A program made the translations under genes and the position numbers. A stretch of 12,413 nucleotides of DNA from positions 1 through 12,413 of the forward strand of contig CALINC010000132.1 of the NCBI GenBank assembly GCA_938045195.1. Direction: 5' to 3'. The notes below the pieces were generated by a model. That model was given only the letters and a program-made list of their open reading frames with translations. It ran no database searches and was not told the DNA's origin. This stretch comes from an uncultured Treponema sp. GTDB lineage: Bacteria > Spirochaetota > Spirochaetia > Treponematales > Treponemataceae. This document shows, in pieces, positions 7,401 through 12,413 of the stretch (within the stretch, counting starts at the first letter, position 1; every line of letters starts with the position of its first letter).

Positions 7401-7902
7401 CAATTTTTAAAATATCCGTTTTCCCGCCGATAGTAAGAGTGCATTTATTTTTTCGTAAATAGCCGGCAGGCGGAACGGGTGTGAGAAAAGCCCTCAGACA
7501 AGTTACAAATACTGCCGGTCTTTTTTTTGCGTATGCAGTTGTTTCTGTCTGTGCCGTTTCCAAAAGGCGTGAAAGAATTTCTGCCCGCTCAGCAAAGACG
7601 GAAGCGGTTTGCGAAACGGCTCTATATGCTAGGCTTCCCCACCATGGCAAAACAAGTGTTTCAATCCCTGAAAAATCCAAGTCGGCGCAAATACTTTCAA
7701 CTTCTTTTTCTGTTGGAACAACTACAAGGATGCTTTTTTTTGTTTTATATATATATTCCGCAAGCAAAAAACCCGAAAGTCCTCCTGAAAGTCCTACAAT
7801 ATTATAAGGGTACGCTTTCTCTGCAATTTTAGAAAGAGCGATTTTCATATCTTTCCATGAGGAAATAGTGTTTTGTAAAGATTGAATATTCGTATTTGAC
7901 AT
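4408..7902 (-). CDS. mfd: Transcription-repair coupling factor Mfd
   Basis: Mfd is an ATP-driven DNA translocase. It pushes stalled RNA polymerase off damaged DNA and recruits UvrA for strand-specific excision repair. The 1164 residues match the usual full length. The N-terminal UvrB-like part shows VRGEFALRGEVLDV at 184-197. The RNA-polymerase-interaction module is near 500-560 (GDYVVHVNYGIGKFRGIERV at 504-523). The motor has Walker A GDVGYGKT at 652-659, DEEQ at 753-756, motif III SATPIPRTL at 779-787, TTIIENGIDIPNAN at 892-905, and LRGRVGRS at 923-930. The translocation relay region MKDMEIRGAGNLLGREQSG is at 971-989. A C-terminal autoinhibitory-type domain spans about 1030-1130. All key motifs are intact. 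The ATG at 7900-7902 is preceded only by a weak GGACGGA ribosome-binding site. A separate promoter lies just upstream, so it is probably monocistronic. Confidence 0.98.
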   Translation of the reverse strand: MSNTNIQSLQNTISSWKDMKIALSKIAEKAYPYNIVGLSGGLSGFLLAEYIYKTKKSILVVVPTEKEVESICADLDFSGIETLVLPWWGSLAYRAVSQTASVFAERAEILSRLLETAQTETTAYAKKRPAVFVTCLRAFLTPVPPAGYLRKNKCTLTIGGKTDILKIVEILSSWGYTRVPRVSVRGEFALRGEVLDVCLASNTGSEKKAYRIQFDFDTIEKIKTFDVNSQSSLDEIKSVTFFPVKEVVWDEERIAVLENNLKNLKEFSNDSMRIIENLKEHKSFEGEEIFYPLCFKKQASILDYFNTENTITVFYIDYDRQKNLAETLLREYMGLYKKTKMQFDEGEKRRAIIPEYPEPQHILFSFEKLTQSYKQSIFFKTLHDYENSTQSENISFITFNSEAPRSFFGNIVYLQEELSNLLKDDWRIYIFAESDNQALRIQEILHEPAIQILPFNLSAGFGIPDLKILVIHENEIFGRRRRIPKSVKTAKSSVIDAFIELNPGDYVVHVNYGIGKFRGIERVKIADTERDYINLLYANDETIFIPIEQADMVQRYIGNEGEAPHLDIIGSKSWENRKNRVKKSVEDIAAKLIDLYSRRKASKGFAFQKDDEWQIAFEAAFPYEETEDQLTCIEEIKADMEKPVPMDRLVCGDVGYGKTEVAMRAAFKAAMSGKQVAFLSPTTILTEQHFETLSKRFKNFPVKIARLSRFISKPEQKKILEKLKQGEIDIIVGTHRIIQKDVIFKDLGLMVVDEEQRFGVKDKEKLKTLKNNVDCLSLSATPIPRTLHMSLLKIRDMSVITTPPQNRKPIETVIGEFNAEKVAEVIRRESARGGQVFYLHNRVETLEDTLFMLQSLLPEIMIETAHGQMAPTELEEIFERFSLGGFQVLIATTIIENGIDIPNANTIIIDRADMYGVSQLYQLRGRVGRSDKKAFAYLLYPEDRALSEVAMKRLQVISDFTELGSGFKIAMKDMEIRGAGNLLGREQSGDIYSVGFDLYLRLLDEAVQKLQNGDYEPAQESVIELEYSGFIPDSYINIPETKMEVYKKIAAVKTQNDLDSVYAEISDRFGPAPEEVDSLLALSEIKIICNTLSISSLKERKAEVRVEFARVSKISVDKLLRMIKESGGRVILDPKAPNVLILKTGKIGLKEKSEFIREKLGGLM

Positions 7903-7946
7903 TACAGCATTCCGTCCGGTTTATGTGCATTTTACCTAAGAGGTAT

Positions 7947-7974
7947 ATTATAGGTAAATTTGCAAATTGTGCAA
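7947..7974 (-). promoter_or_regulatory. Candidate mfd promoter with overlapping inverted repeat
   Basis: On the minus strand TTGCAC (7969-7974), a 16-base spacer and a perfect TATAAT (7947-7952) form a sigma-70 type promoter about 45 bases from the mfd start. An inverted repeat, TTTACCTA (7931-7938) with TAGGTAAA (7951-7958), overlaps the -10 and the predicted transcription start. It could be an operator or a 5' hairpin. The -35 is poor. Confidence 0.5.
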
Positions 7975-8241
7975 GTTCTTTCCAGTTTGCAGTCTGGACA
8001 CCTGTGCTATAAACATCTCACCGTTATAGTCAAAATAAGACTGAACATAAAACCAAAATAGACTGCGTATTTTAAAGCATAAGAATTTTTTGAAATTGAA
8101 ATAGATACAGGAGCGTACGCCCCTTGGGAAACGGTTTCTAAGATCACTTATTTTTACAGTTACCGTCATAGCAGGGGCGGGGCAATTAAAAACTCTCAGT
8201 ATAAATAAAAATAAAATTATTAAAACTAAAATTTTTTCCAT
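7948..8241 (-). CDS. Possible small secreted protein or decayed ORF between sigma gene and mfd
   Basis: A 97-codon ORF begins with a signal-peptide-like stretch, MEKILVLIILFLFILRVFNC, whose Cys at residue 20 could be a loose spirochaetal lipobox. CPAPAMTVTVKISDLRN follows and resembles the start of small secreted DUF2141-type proteins, but the rest does not match that family, so a frameshifted remnant is possible. It could extend upstream to an ATG at 8340, but the longer N-terminus does not look like a protein. The ribosome-binding site is weak, and the stop lies inside the mfd promoter. The 468-base gap would otherwise be unusually long for this region. I could not prove that it is expressed. 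Confidence 0.3.
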   Translation of the reverse strand: MEKILVLIILFLFILRVFNCPAPAMTVTVKISDLRNRFPRGVRSCIYFNFKKFLCFKIRSLFWFYVQSYFDYNGEMFIAQVSRLQTGKNLHNLQIYL

Positions 8242-8370
8242 TTTTCTACCGCATATAAAAAACATTATATTTGCGGGCTGAAAAAAGCCAAGATTTATAA
8301 AATTTGCACTTTTGTAATGAAATGAAAAAAATACATACAATAGTGCGAGTTTGCTTTATGCTGAAATTAT

Positions 8371-9228
8371 TTATGCAACATAAGCCGAAAGTTTTTGTTT
8401 TTCAGCGGGTACCCTCAACTCCTGCAAAGCTTTTTTTTCAATTTGTCGAATTCTCTCTTTTGTCAAATTAAAAATCAAGCCGACTTCTTTTAAAGAAAGT
8501 TGTTCGTGACCGTCCAAGCCGAAGCGGTACTTTATTATTTCCGCTTCACGCGAATCCAAGCCTTTTAGAAGGGAATCTATTTCGGAACGCAGGCTCATAT
8601 CAACAGCATAATCTTCGGGCATTTGGTGTGTTTCGTCTCGAATAAAATCGTTGACACTTGCACTTCCCGGTTCATCAAAAATCGGAGCGTCTATCGAAAC
8701 AGGATCTTTTGCGGCATTGATAATAGTGTGTACCATATCTTTATTCATATTCAAAAGCCCTGCAATTTCTTGTAATTCTTGAGTTTCAGTTCCAGTAAAA
8801 TCAATTTCTTTTCTTGCTTTTTCAATTTGTACCAGTTCATTTGCTCTGTTAAGCGGGAGACGTATCATTCTGGATTTTTCGCAGATAGCTTTTAATATTG
8901 CTTGTTTAATCCACCAAACAGCATACGAAATAAATTTATACCCCTTTGAAGCGTCAAAACGTTCTACAGCATTCATAAGCCCGATATTGCCCTCGCTTAT
9001 TAAGTCCATAAGCGGTAAGCCCTGATTTTGATATTTTTTTGCAATATTGACGACAAAGCGTAAATTTGCATTTACTAGCATATTTTTAGCATATTCATCG
9101 CCTTTTTCTGCTTTAATGGCATATTTTATTTCCTCTTCAGGAGTTAAAAGCGGTATCTTATTGATTTCTTTTAGGTAGGTTGCCAAGGAATTGGCTTCAG
9201 CATCGTGTTTTTTTCTATTATTGTACAT
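8371..9228 (-). CDS. Sigma-70 family RNA polymerase sigma factor (RpoD/RpoS-like, no region 1.1)
   Basis: Promoter-specificity subunit of RNA polymerase, 285 residues. Region 1.2 is at about 15-45 (LATYLKEINKIPLLTPEEE). Region 2 runs from about 48 to 118, with core-binding DLISEGNIGLMNAVERFD at 75-92 and -10 melting/recognition residues YKFISYAVWWIKQAI at 97-111. Region 3 covers about 120-200. The region 4.2 helix-turn-helix is at 244-272 (LSLKEVGLIFNLTKERIRQI), reading the -35. The large region 1.1 and the insertion of housekeeping sigmas are absent, so this is a group 2-like or RpoS-like factor rather than the usual full-length sigma A. The -10 recognition residues are conserved, so it probably uses TATAAT-like promoters. 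GGGAG at 9235-9239 sets the start. It diverges from groES across about 340 bases. I believe a sigma gene next to groES also occurs in T. pallidum, from memory. Confidence 0.93.
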   Translation of the reverse strand: MYNNRKKHDAEANSLATYLKEINKIPLLTPEEEIKYAIKAEKGDEYAKNMLVNANLRFVVNIAKKYQNQGLPLMDLISEGNIGLMNAVERFDASKGYKFISYAVWWIKQAILKAICEKSRMIRLPLNRANELVQIEKARKEIDFTGTETQELQEIAGLLNMNKDMVHTIINAAKDPVSIDAPIFDEPGSASVNDFIRDETHQMPEDYAVDMSLRSEIDSLLKGLDSREAEIIKYRFGLDGHEQLSLKEVGLIFNLTKERIRQIEKKALQELRVPAEKQKLSAYVA

Positions 9229-9239
9229 ATTTCACTCCC

Positions 9240-9439
9240 ATGTATAAGGTTAAGATAATTGTAAATATCTGTTGATAATATATCAGCAAAAACCGTGCTA
9301 AGTTTATAGAATTTCGTTTTTTAATTTTCTTCTAACAAAAAAACTACAAAATTCTCTAAGTGTCCACTAAATGAAAGTTTATAAAATTTGATAAATTCAT
9401 TTAAAAAACTGCAAACCGCTTGCCTTTACGCAATTTTTT
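9240..9439. other. Divergent intergenic region between sigma gene and groES
   Basis: Roughly 200 AT-rich bases with no gene. It must contain the promoter for the sigma gene, but no clear -35/-10 pair stands out on the minus strand. TACAAT-like and TATATT-like boxes occur without well-spaced partners. I looked for the CIRCE heat-shock operator and did not find it. Confidence 0.5.
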
Positions 9440-9468
9440 TTGTATATTTTACAATAAGCGGATATAAT
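9440..9468 (+). promoter_or_regulatory. groES promoter
   Basis: TTGTAT (9440-9445), a 17-base spacer and TATAAT (9463-9468) form a recognisable sigma-70 promoter about 100 bases before the groES start. The -10 is perfect and the -35 matches only TTG. The resulting leader of about 95 nt is long enough for post-transcriptional control. Confidence 0.6.
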
Positions 9469-9507
9469 GTACAGAAATGACACAGTCCGCAAAAAGAATC
9501 AAAAAAC

Positions 9508-9524
9508 TGTGCCAAAACGGCACA
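9508..9524 (+). promoter_or_regulatory. Inverted repeat in the groES leader
   Basis: TGTGCC (9508-9513) and GGCACA (9519-9524) around AAAAC form a six-pair hairpin or dyad in the 5' UTR, 48 bases before the start codon. It is shorter than, and different from, the CIRCE consensus. It might be a repressor site or a leader hairpin affecting mRNA stability. Confidence 0.45.
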
Positions 9525-9571
9525 ATTTAACTTCTTTCTACGAAATGAATTGCTTATCAGGAGGTTCTTTG

Positions 9572-9838
9572 ATGAAAGTTAGACCGTTAGGTGAAAGAGT
9601 TTTGGTAAAGCCGGATGCAGTCGAAACAAAGACGGCAAGTGGAATTATTATTCCCGACACTGCGCAAGAAAAAACGCAGCAGGGCGTTGTTGTTGCAATC
9701 GGCGACGATAAAGAAAAAATTAAGGTTTCTGTCGGACAAAAAGTTATTCACGACAAGTATGCCGGAACTCAAATCAAAATCGACGGAACGGATCATTTGA
9801 TTTTAAAAGCAAGTGATTTAGTAGCCGTTATTGAATAG
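9572..9838 (+). CDS. groES: Co-chaperonin GroES (Hsp10)
   Basis: Forms the seven-subunit lid of the GroEL folding chamber in the cytoplasm. The true start is the ATG at 9572, with AGGAGG at 9559-9564 and seven bases between. An upstream in-frame ATG at 9467 overlaps the promoter and should be ignored. The 88 residues are the normal size. MKVRPLGERVLVKP at 1-14 is the standard N-terminus. The mobile loop that docks on GroEL is at about 17-36 (ETKTASGIIIPDTAQEKTQQ), with the hydrophobic III tripeptide at 25-27. The core strands end in LILKASDLVAVIE. No groEL follows: a strong terminator closes the unit 26 bases downstream, so groEL must be elsewhere. It is the only plus-strand gene among the core genes here. 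Confidence 0.97.
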   Translation: MKVRPLGERVLVKPDAVETKTASGIIIPDTAQEKTQQGVVVAIGDDKEKIKVSVGQKVIHDKYAGTQIKIDGTDHLILKASDLVAVIE

Positions 9839-9864
9839 CAATCGGTAACTTAAAATCTTTAATC

Positions 9865-9905
9865 AACATATCCTAGCGGTATAGCTTAGGGTATGTTGTT
9901 TTTTT
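9865..9905 (+). terminator. Rho-independent terminator of groES
   Basis: An 11-pair stem (9865-9875 with 9887-9897, one G-U pair) closes an 11-base loop and is followed by a run of T (9899-9905). It lies 26 bases after the groES stop and is the clearest terminator in the window. Confidence 0.9.
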
Positions 9906-10052
9906 ATCCAAGTAAATTCACAAACCGTAGAAGATATTAGAATTCTCATACACGAAGCTTGAGGCAAACAGAAAAATTATCTCAACGATATTGTATTTTC
10001 TATAATATGGAAGAAATGAGCGGCTTGTTGGCGGTTTATCTTTTTTCAAACT

Positions 10053-10967
10053 TTAGTACATCGTCGATTTAACCAAAACGAATAGCATTACGATTCTTTC
10101 GGGGGCAGTTTTATCGTCGGCAATGCGTATACATTCGGTGCGTACCGGTTCATGCCGGTTCAAATTTGCGGAAAGGGACCAAAAGGCTGCATATTTTATA
10201 GCGGAGCGGTACAATTCTTCATCGGCTATATGCAGTGTTGCAATCAATTTTTTAAAGTTTTCAGGGTGTTCCGTATGTTTGTCTAATATGGAAATATCGC
10301 AGTCGCTCATAAGAGCGGCAGGTTTCCCGTTTTTATATTCGATATCGAAGCAGGAAAGAAGTTCTTCAAGCTCTCTTTTTTGTTGTATATCGCCCTCATA
10401 TTCTTCAATCTTATTTTTAAACATATCATCCCATGCTAATACGGAAGCAATTTTCCGGATGGGTGCGGCTTCACCCGTTGCAAAAAAAATAGACCATAGG
10501 ATATCAAGCTCTGTTGCATTAGTTATATCGGCGGTTAGCGGGTCATAGCCGGTTTTATCATCGATAATGGTCTTGATAAAACCTTTTAAATAAGTGTCGT
10601 TTTCTTTTTCATACAGTTGTTTTAAGAACTGCTTATCTTTTAGACCAATAACCGGAATAAGAAATTGTTTTCTTTTGCGATCGCTTTTATCATAAACGGT
10701 CATAAACCGATTGAAAGATTCTTCCGACGGAAATAGCTTCGAAAAAAAGAATACCATAGGATAATACCATGAAGCCGCGCTGTCGAGACGGTCTTCGTTT
10801 AAAAAAGCCTCCAATAATTCAGGCGCTTTTTCGTATTCTTTCGTTTTATAAAAATCCATAATTTTATCTTCGACGGTTTCGTATTCTTGCGCTGCAATAT
10901 AAGTTCCGCAGATTACGGCAAACACAATTACTAAAACGAAACGAATAACAATTTGTTGTTTTAACAT
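10053..10967 (-). CDS. Secreted protein of unknown function
   Basis: A 304-residue protein that I do not recognise. Residues 1-27 form a clear signal peptide: basic MLKQQIVIR, a hydrophobic core VLVIVFAVICG, and a likely type I cleavage site after TYIAA before QEYETVED. The Cys at 20 lies inside the core without a good lipobox, so a lipoprotein is less likely. The mature part appears largely helical, with charged and aromatic repeats such as KIMDFYKTKEYEKAPELLEA and LPPS-free helix pairs, recalling TPR or HEAT-like helical repeats, though no consensus repeat is clear. There are two internal Cys (in SCFDIEY and SDCDIS) plus one in ECIRIAD. AAGGAG just before the ATG at 10965-10967 supports the start. 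It lies alone between ruvB and the groES terminator. Periplasmic location is inferred. Confidence 0.8.
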   Translation of the reverse strand: MLKQQIVIRFVLVIVFAVICGTYIAAQEYETVEDKIMDFYKTKEYEKAPELLEAFLNEDRLDSAASWYYPMVFFFSKLFPSEESFNRFMTVYDKSDRKRKQFLIPVIGLKDKQFLKQLYEKENDTYLKGFIKTIIDDKTGYDPLTADITNATELDILWSIFFATGEAAPIRKIASVLAWDDMFKNKIEEYEGDIQQKRELEELLSCFDIEYKNGKPAALMSDCDISILDKHTEHPENFKKLIATLHIADEELYRSAIKYAAFWSLSANLNRHEPVRTECIRIADDKTAPERIVMLFVLVKSTMY

Positions 10968-11172
10968 ACGGTACTCCTTTTGATGATTATGCTTATTATT
11001 TTAATCGATACGGCATAAACCGTCTAGCTACGGACACAGTTCGGCAATCGTAAAAATGGAGTATATAGGGGGGCATCCCTTGCCTGCTTGAGAAAGGCAC
11101 GAACGGCTTTTAGAAGCATGTTTTATATGTCGAGGTAGTTTTCCAAAAAATACGGAACACAGGATTAAAGCG

Positions 11173-11207
11173 GTCAAGCAGAAAAAAGGTTAAGTATTCT
11201 GCTTGAC
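11173..11207. repeat. Long perfect inverted repeat downstream of ruvB
   Basis: GTCAAGCAGAA (11173-11183) and TTCTGCTTGAC (11197-11207) are perfect 11-base arms around 13 bases. It lies 48 bases past the ruvB stop and could stop or protect the ruvB transcript, but no T-run follows the hairpin on either strand. The right arm ends in TTGACA (11203-11208), a perfect -35 sequence on the plus strand, with only a poor TTGCAT 17 bases later. The rest of the 10968-11254 gap holds a smaller TGCCT/AGGCA hairpin (about 11089-11108) and no gene. Confidence 0.6.
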
Positions 11208-11254
11208 AAAAAATATGCACCTACGTTGCATTGAGAATACGCCCCGAAAAGGAA

Positions 11255-12322
11255 TCAATCAAATAAAGTTTCCTCTTGCACGGCAGTTCCGGTTTTAAGC
11301 GGCGGTTTTAACCCTAAGTGTTTATATGCCTTATCTGTTACCATTCTGCCGCGCGGTGTACGTTGAATAAGTCCCGATTGAATTAAATACGGCTCATAAT
11401 AATCTTCAAGCGTATCCTGCGACTCGCCGATTGAAATTGCAAGCGTTTCGGCACCTACCGGACCGCCTGAATAATTTTCAATTATAGAATTAAGAATTTG
11501 TCTATCGTACGTTTCAAGTCCTAGTTTGTCGATATTCAGCTGCTTTAAACTTGAAGAGACGACGGCTTCATCAATACTCGTTTTTCCGGCGACTTGAGCA
11601 AAATCCCGCATGCGGCGCAACAGGCGGTTTGCAACACGGGGCGTACCGCGGGAACATTTTGCCAAAGCGAAAGCTGCTTCGGGTTTTATCTTTATTTCTA
11701 AAATCGCTGCGGAACGGCAAATAATGGAAGCCAATTCTTCATACGAATAAAATTCAAAACGTTGTACAATTCCGAAGCGGCTTATAAGCGGGCTTGAAAC
11801 CATACCGGCGCGCGTAGTTGCCCCAATCAGCGTAAACGGCGGAATGGGGATGCGGACGGTTCTTGCACCGGGTCCCTGACCTATTATCCAATCGAGTTCG
11901 TAATCTTCCATTGCAATATAAAGCATTTCTTCAATAGCCGGTTTTAAGCGGTGAATTTCATCGATAAAGAAAACACTCCGTTCGGTTAACGTTGTAAGAA
12001 TGCCTGCAAGATCTTTCGGCTTATCCAAAGCAGGCGCACCGGTAACTTTGAAGTCAACACCGAGTTCGTTTGCCGTAATTTGCGCCAACGTCGTTTTGCC
12101 TAAACCGGGCGGCCCTATCAAAAAAAGATGATCCAAACTTTCGCCGCGCTCCCGCGCCGCCTTTATAAAAATTGAGAGGTTTTCCTTTGCCTTGGTCTGC
12201 CCCTGAAACTCAGCCAATAATTTAGGACGCAACGCCCTGTCTTTATCATCACCTGCTTGTTCTTCGGGACGGACAATATCAAAATTTTCCATAAGCCGTA
12301 CGTTTCCAATTCTAAAGGACAC
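11255..12322 (-). CDS. ruvB: Holliday junction branch-migration ATPase RuvB
   Basis: Hexameric AAA+ motor that, with RuvA, drives branch migration of Holliday junctions before RuvC cleavage. From GTG at 12320-12322 it is 355 residues; from ATG at 12290-12292 it is 345, closer to the family norm. The N-terminus LRPKLLAEFQGQ at 31-42 is typical. Walker A is GPPGLGKTT at 70-78, Walker B FFIDEIHRL at 118-126, and sensor 1 IGATTRAGM at 166-174. The Arg finger is R182 in SRFG, and sensor 2 is RGTPRVANRLLRR at 225-237. The DNA-binding winged helix is about 275-335 (GGPVGAETLAISIGE at 286-300, then LIQRTPRGR). All catalytic residues are intact. No ruvA or ruvC is adjacent. The start is uncertain: the only strong Shine-Dalgarno (12349-12355) is 26 bases from the GTG, across a hairpin. 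Confidence 0.97.
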   Translation of the reverse strand: MSFRIGNVRLMENFDIVRPEEQAGDDKDRALRPKLLAEFQGQTKAKENLSIFIKAARERGESLDHLFLIGPPGLGKTTLAQITANELGVDFKVTGAPALDKPKDLAGILTTLTERSVFFIDEIHRLKPAIEEMLYIAMEDYELDWIIGQGPGARTVRIPIPPFTLIGATTRAGMVSSPLISRFGIVQRFEFYSYEELASIICRSAAILEIKIKPEAAFALAKCSRGTPRVANRLLRRMRDFAQVAGKTSIDEAVVSSSLKQLNIDKLGLETYDRQILNSIIENYSGGPVGAETLAISIGESQDTLEDYYEPYLIQSGLIQRTPRGRMVTDKAYKHLGLKPPLKTGTAVQEETLFD

Positions 12323-12324
12323 TT

Positions 12325-12355
12325 CTAAAAACTTCAGTTTTTAGAGAGCCTCCTT
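12325..12355 (-). promoter_or_regulatory. ruvB leader: Shine-Dalgarno and hairpin before the start
   Basis: On the minus strand AAGGAGG (12349-12355) is followed by a palindrome with nine complementary bases on each side of a two-base centre (12325-12344), then AA and the GTG. Folding the palindrome would bring the AAGGAGG to about six bases from the GTG, so the hairpin may present the ribosome site. An alternative is initiation at an in-frame CTG (12335-12337), 11 bases from AAGGAGG. Confidence 0.5.
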
Positions 12356-12386
12356 ATATTTTATTCGTGCGGAGGGTTTAATACCC

Positions 12387-12401
12387 CGACGCTCTGCGTC
12401 G
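12387..12401. repeat. Small GC palindrome
   Basis: CGACGC-TCT-GCGTCG, a six-pair hairpin with three-base loop in an otherwise AT-rich intergenic end. A similar GACGC-GCA-GCGTC lies at 1621-1633 beside the attC-like sites. It may be a dispersed repeat unit or the terminator stem of a gene beyond the window; no T-run is visible. Confidence 0.4.
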
Positions 12402-12413
12402 TAACGAAGGGTA

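Noticed and set aside
5341..7832. Plus-strand ORFs of 62-108 codons
   Set aside because: All lie inside mfd on the opposite strand, and the Mfd reading frame is continuous and motif-complete.
9467..9571. N-terminal extension of GroES from the upstream in-frame ATG
   Set aside because: That ATG is part of the TATAAT promoter box and has no ribosome-binding site; the ATG at 9572 has AGGAGG at correct spacing and gives the normal family length.
9240..9571. CIRCE operator upstream of groES
   Set aside because: No TTAGCACTC-N9-GAGTGCTAA-like pair is present; the only dyad is the shorter TGTGCC/GGCACA.
10123..10548. Plus-strand ORF of 141 codons
   Set aside because: Antisense to the secreted protein gene, which has a signal peptide and AAGGAG; the antisense frame has neither.

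Overview
The window looks like chromosome from a host-associated treponeme of the Treponema denticola group, or a close relative. Intergenic DNA is AT-rich. The housekeeping genes are spirochaete-like: a full-length Mfd, a compact primary-type sigma factor next to groES, and RuvB. The left third carries structures that resemble chromosomal integron attC sites, and an integron is known in T. denticola. This placement is inferred from gene content and protein character; no database search was made.

The left part (1-4400) is accessory DNA. A methyl-accepting chemotaxis gene on the minus strand runs off the left edge. Upstream of it is a GC-rich perfect palindrome that starts and ends with integron-type core sites (1563-1619). 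A longer attC-like repeat follows (1635-1793), then a VapBC-type toxin-antitoxin pair on the minus strand, an AT-rich stretch, and a diverged second copy of the attC-like repeat (2747-2900). Next comes an IS630-type insertion sequence with inverted ends and a TA duplication (2957-3798). Its transposase has lost an internal block, including the first catalytic Asp, and its C-terminal part. Reading continues out of the IS into a 5'-truncated gene fragment with the alternating pattern of an outer-membrane beta-barrel C-terminus (to 4397). The region reads as a decayed cassette array plus a dead IS that has removed or interrupted an older gene.

The right part (4400-12413) is core genome. The minus-strand genes are mfd (transcription-repair coupling), a 285-residue sigma-70 family factor, a secreted protein of unknown function and ruvB (Holliday-junction motor). 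groES is the only plus-strand gene here. It diverges from the sigma gene, has its own promoter and is followed by a strong terminator, so it is transcribed without groEL. mfd has a candidate promoter of its own, overlapped by an inverted repeat. A 97-codon ORF between mfd and the sigma gene may be a small secreted protein or a decayed gene.

The core genes serve DNA repair and recombination (mfd, ruvB), transcription (sigma, mfd) and protein folding (groES). They are not one operon: spacing, strand changes and terminators split them. The points most worth a second look are the integron-like attC array with its reversed toxin-antitoxin cassette and ORF-less cassette, the IS/barrel chimera, and the ruvB leader, where the only good Shine-Dalgarno is separated from the start by a perfect hairpin.
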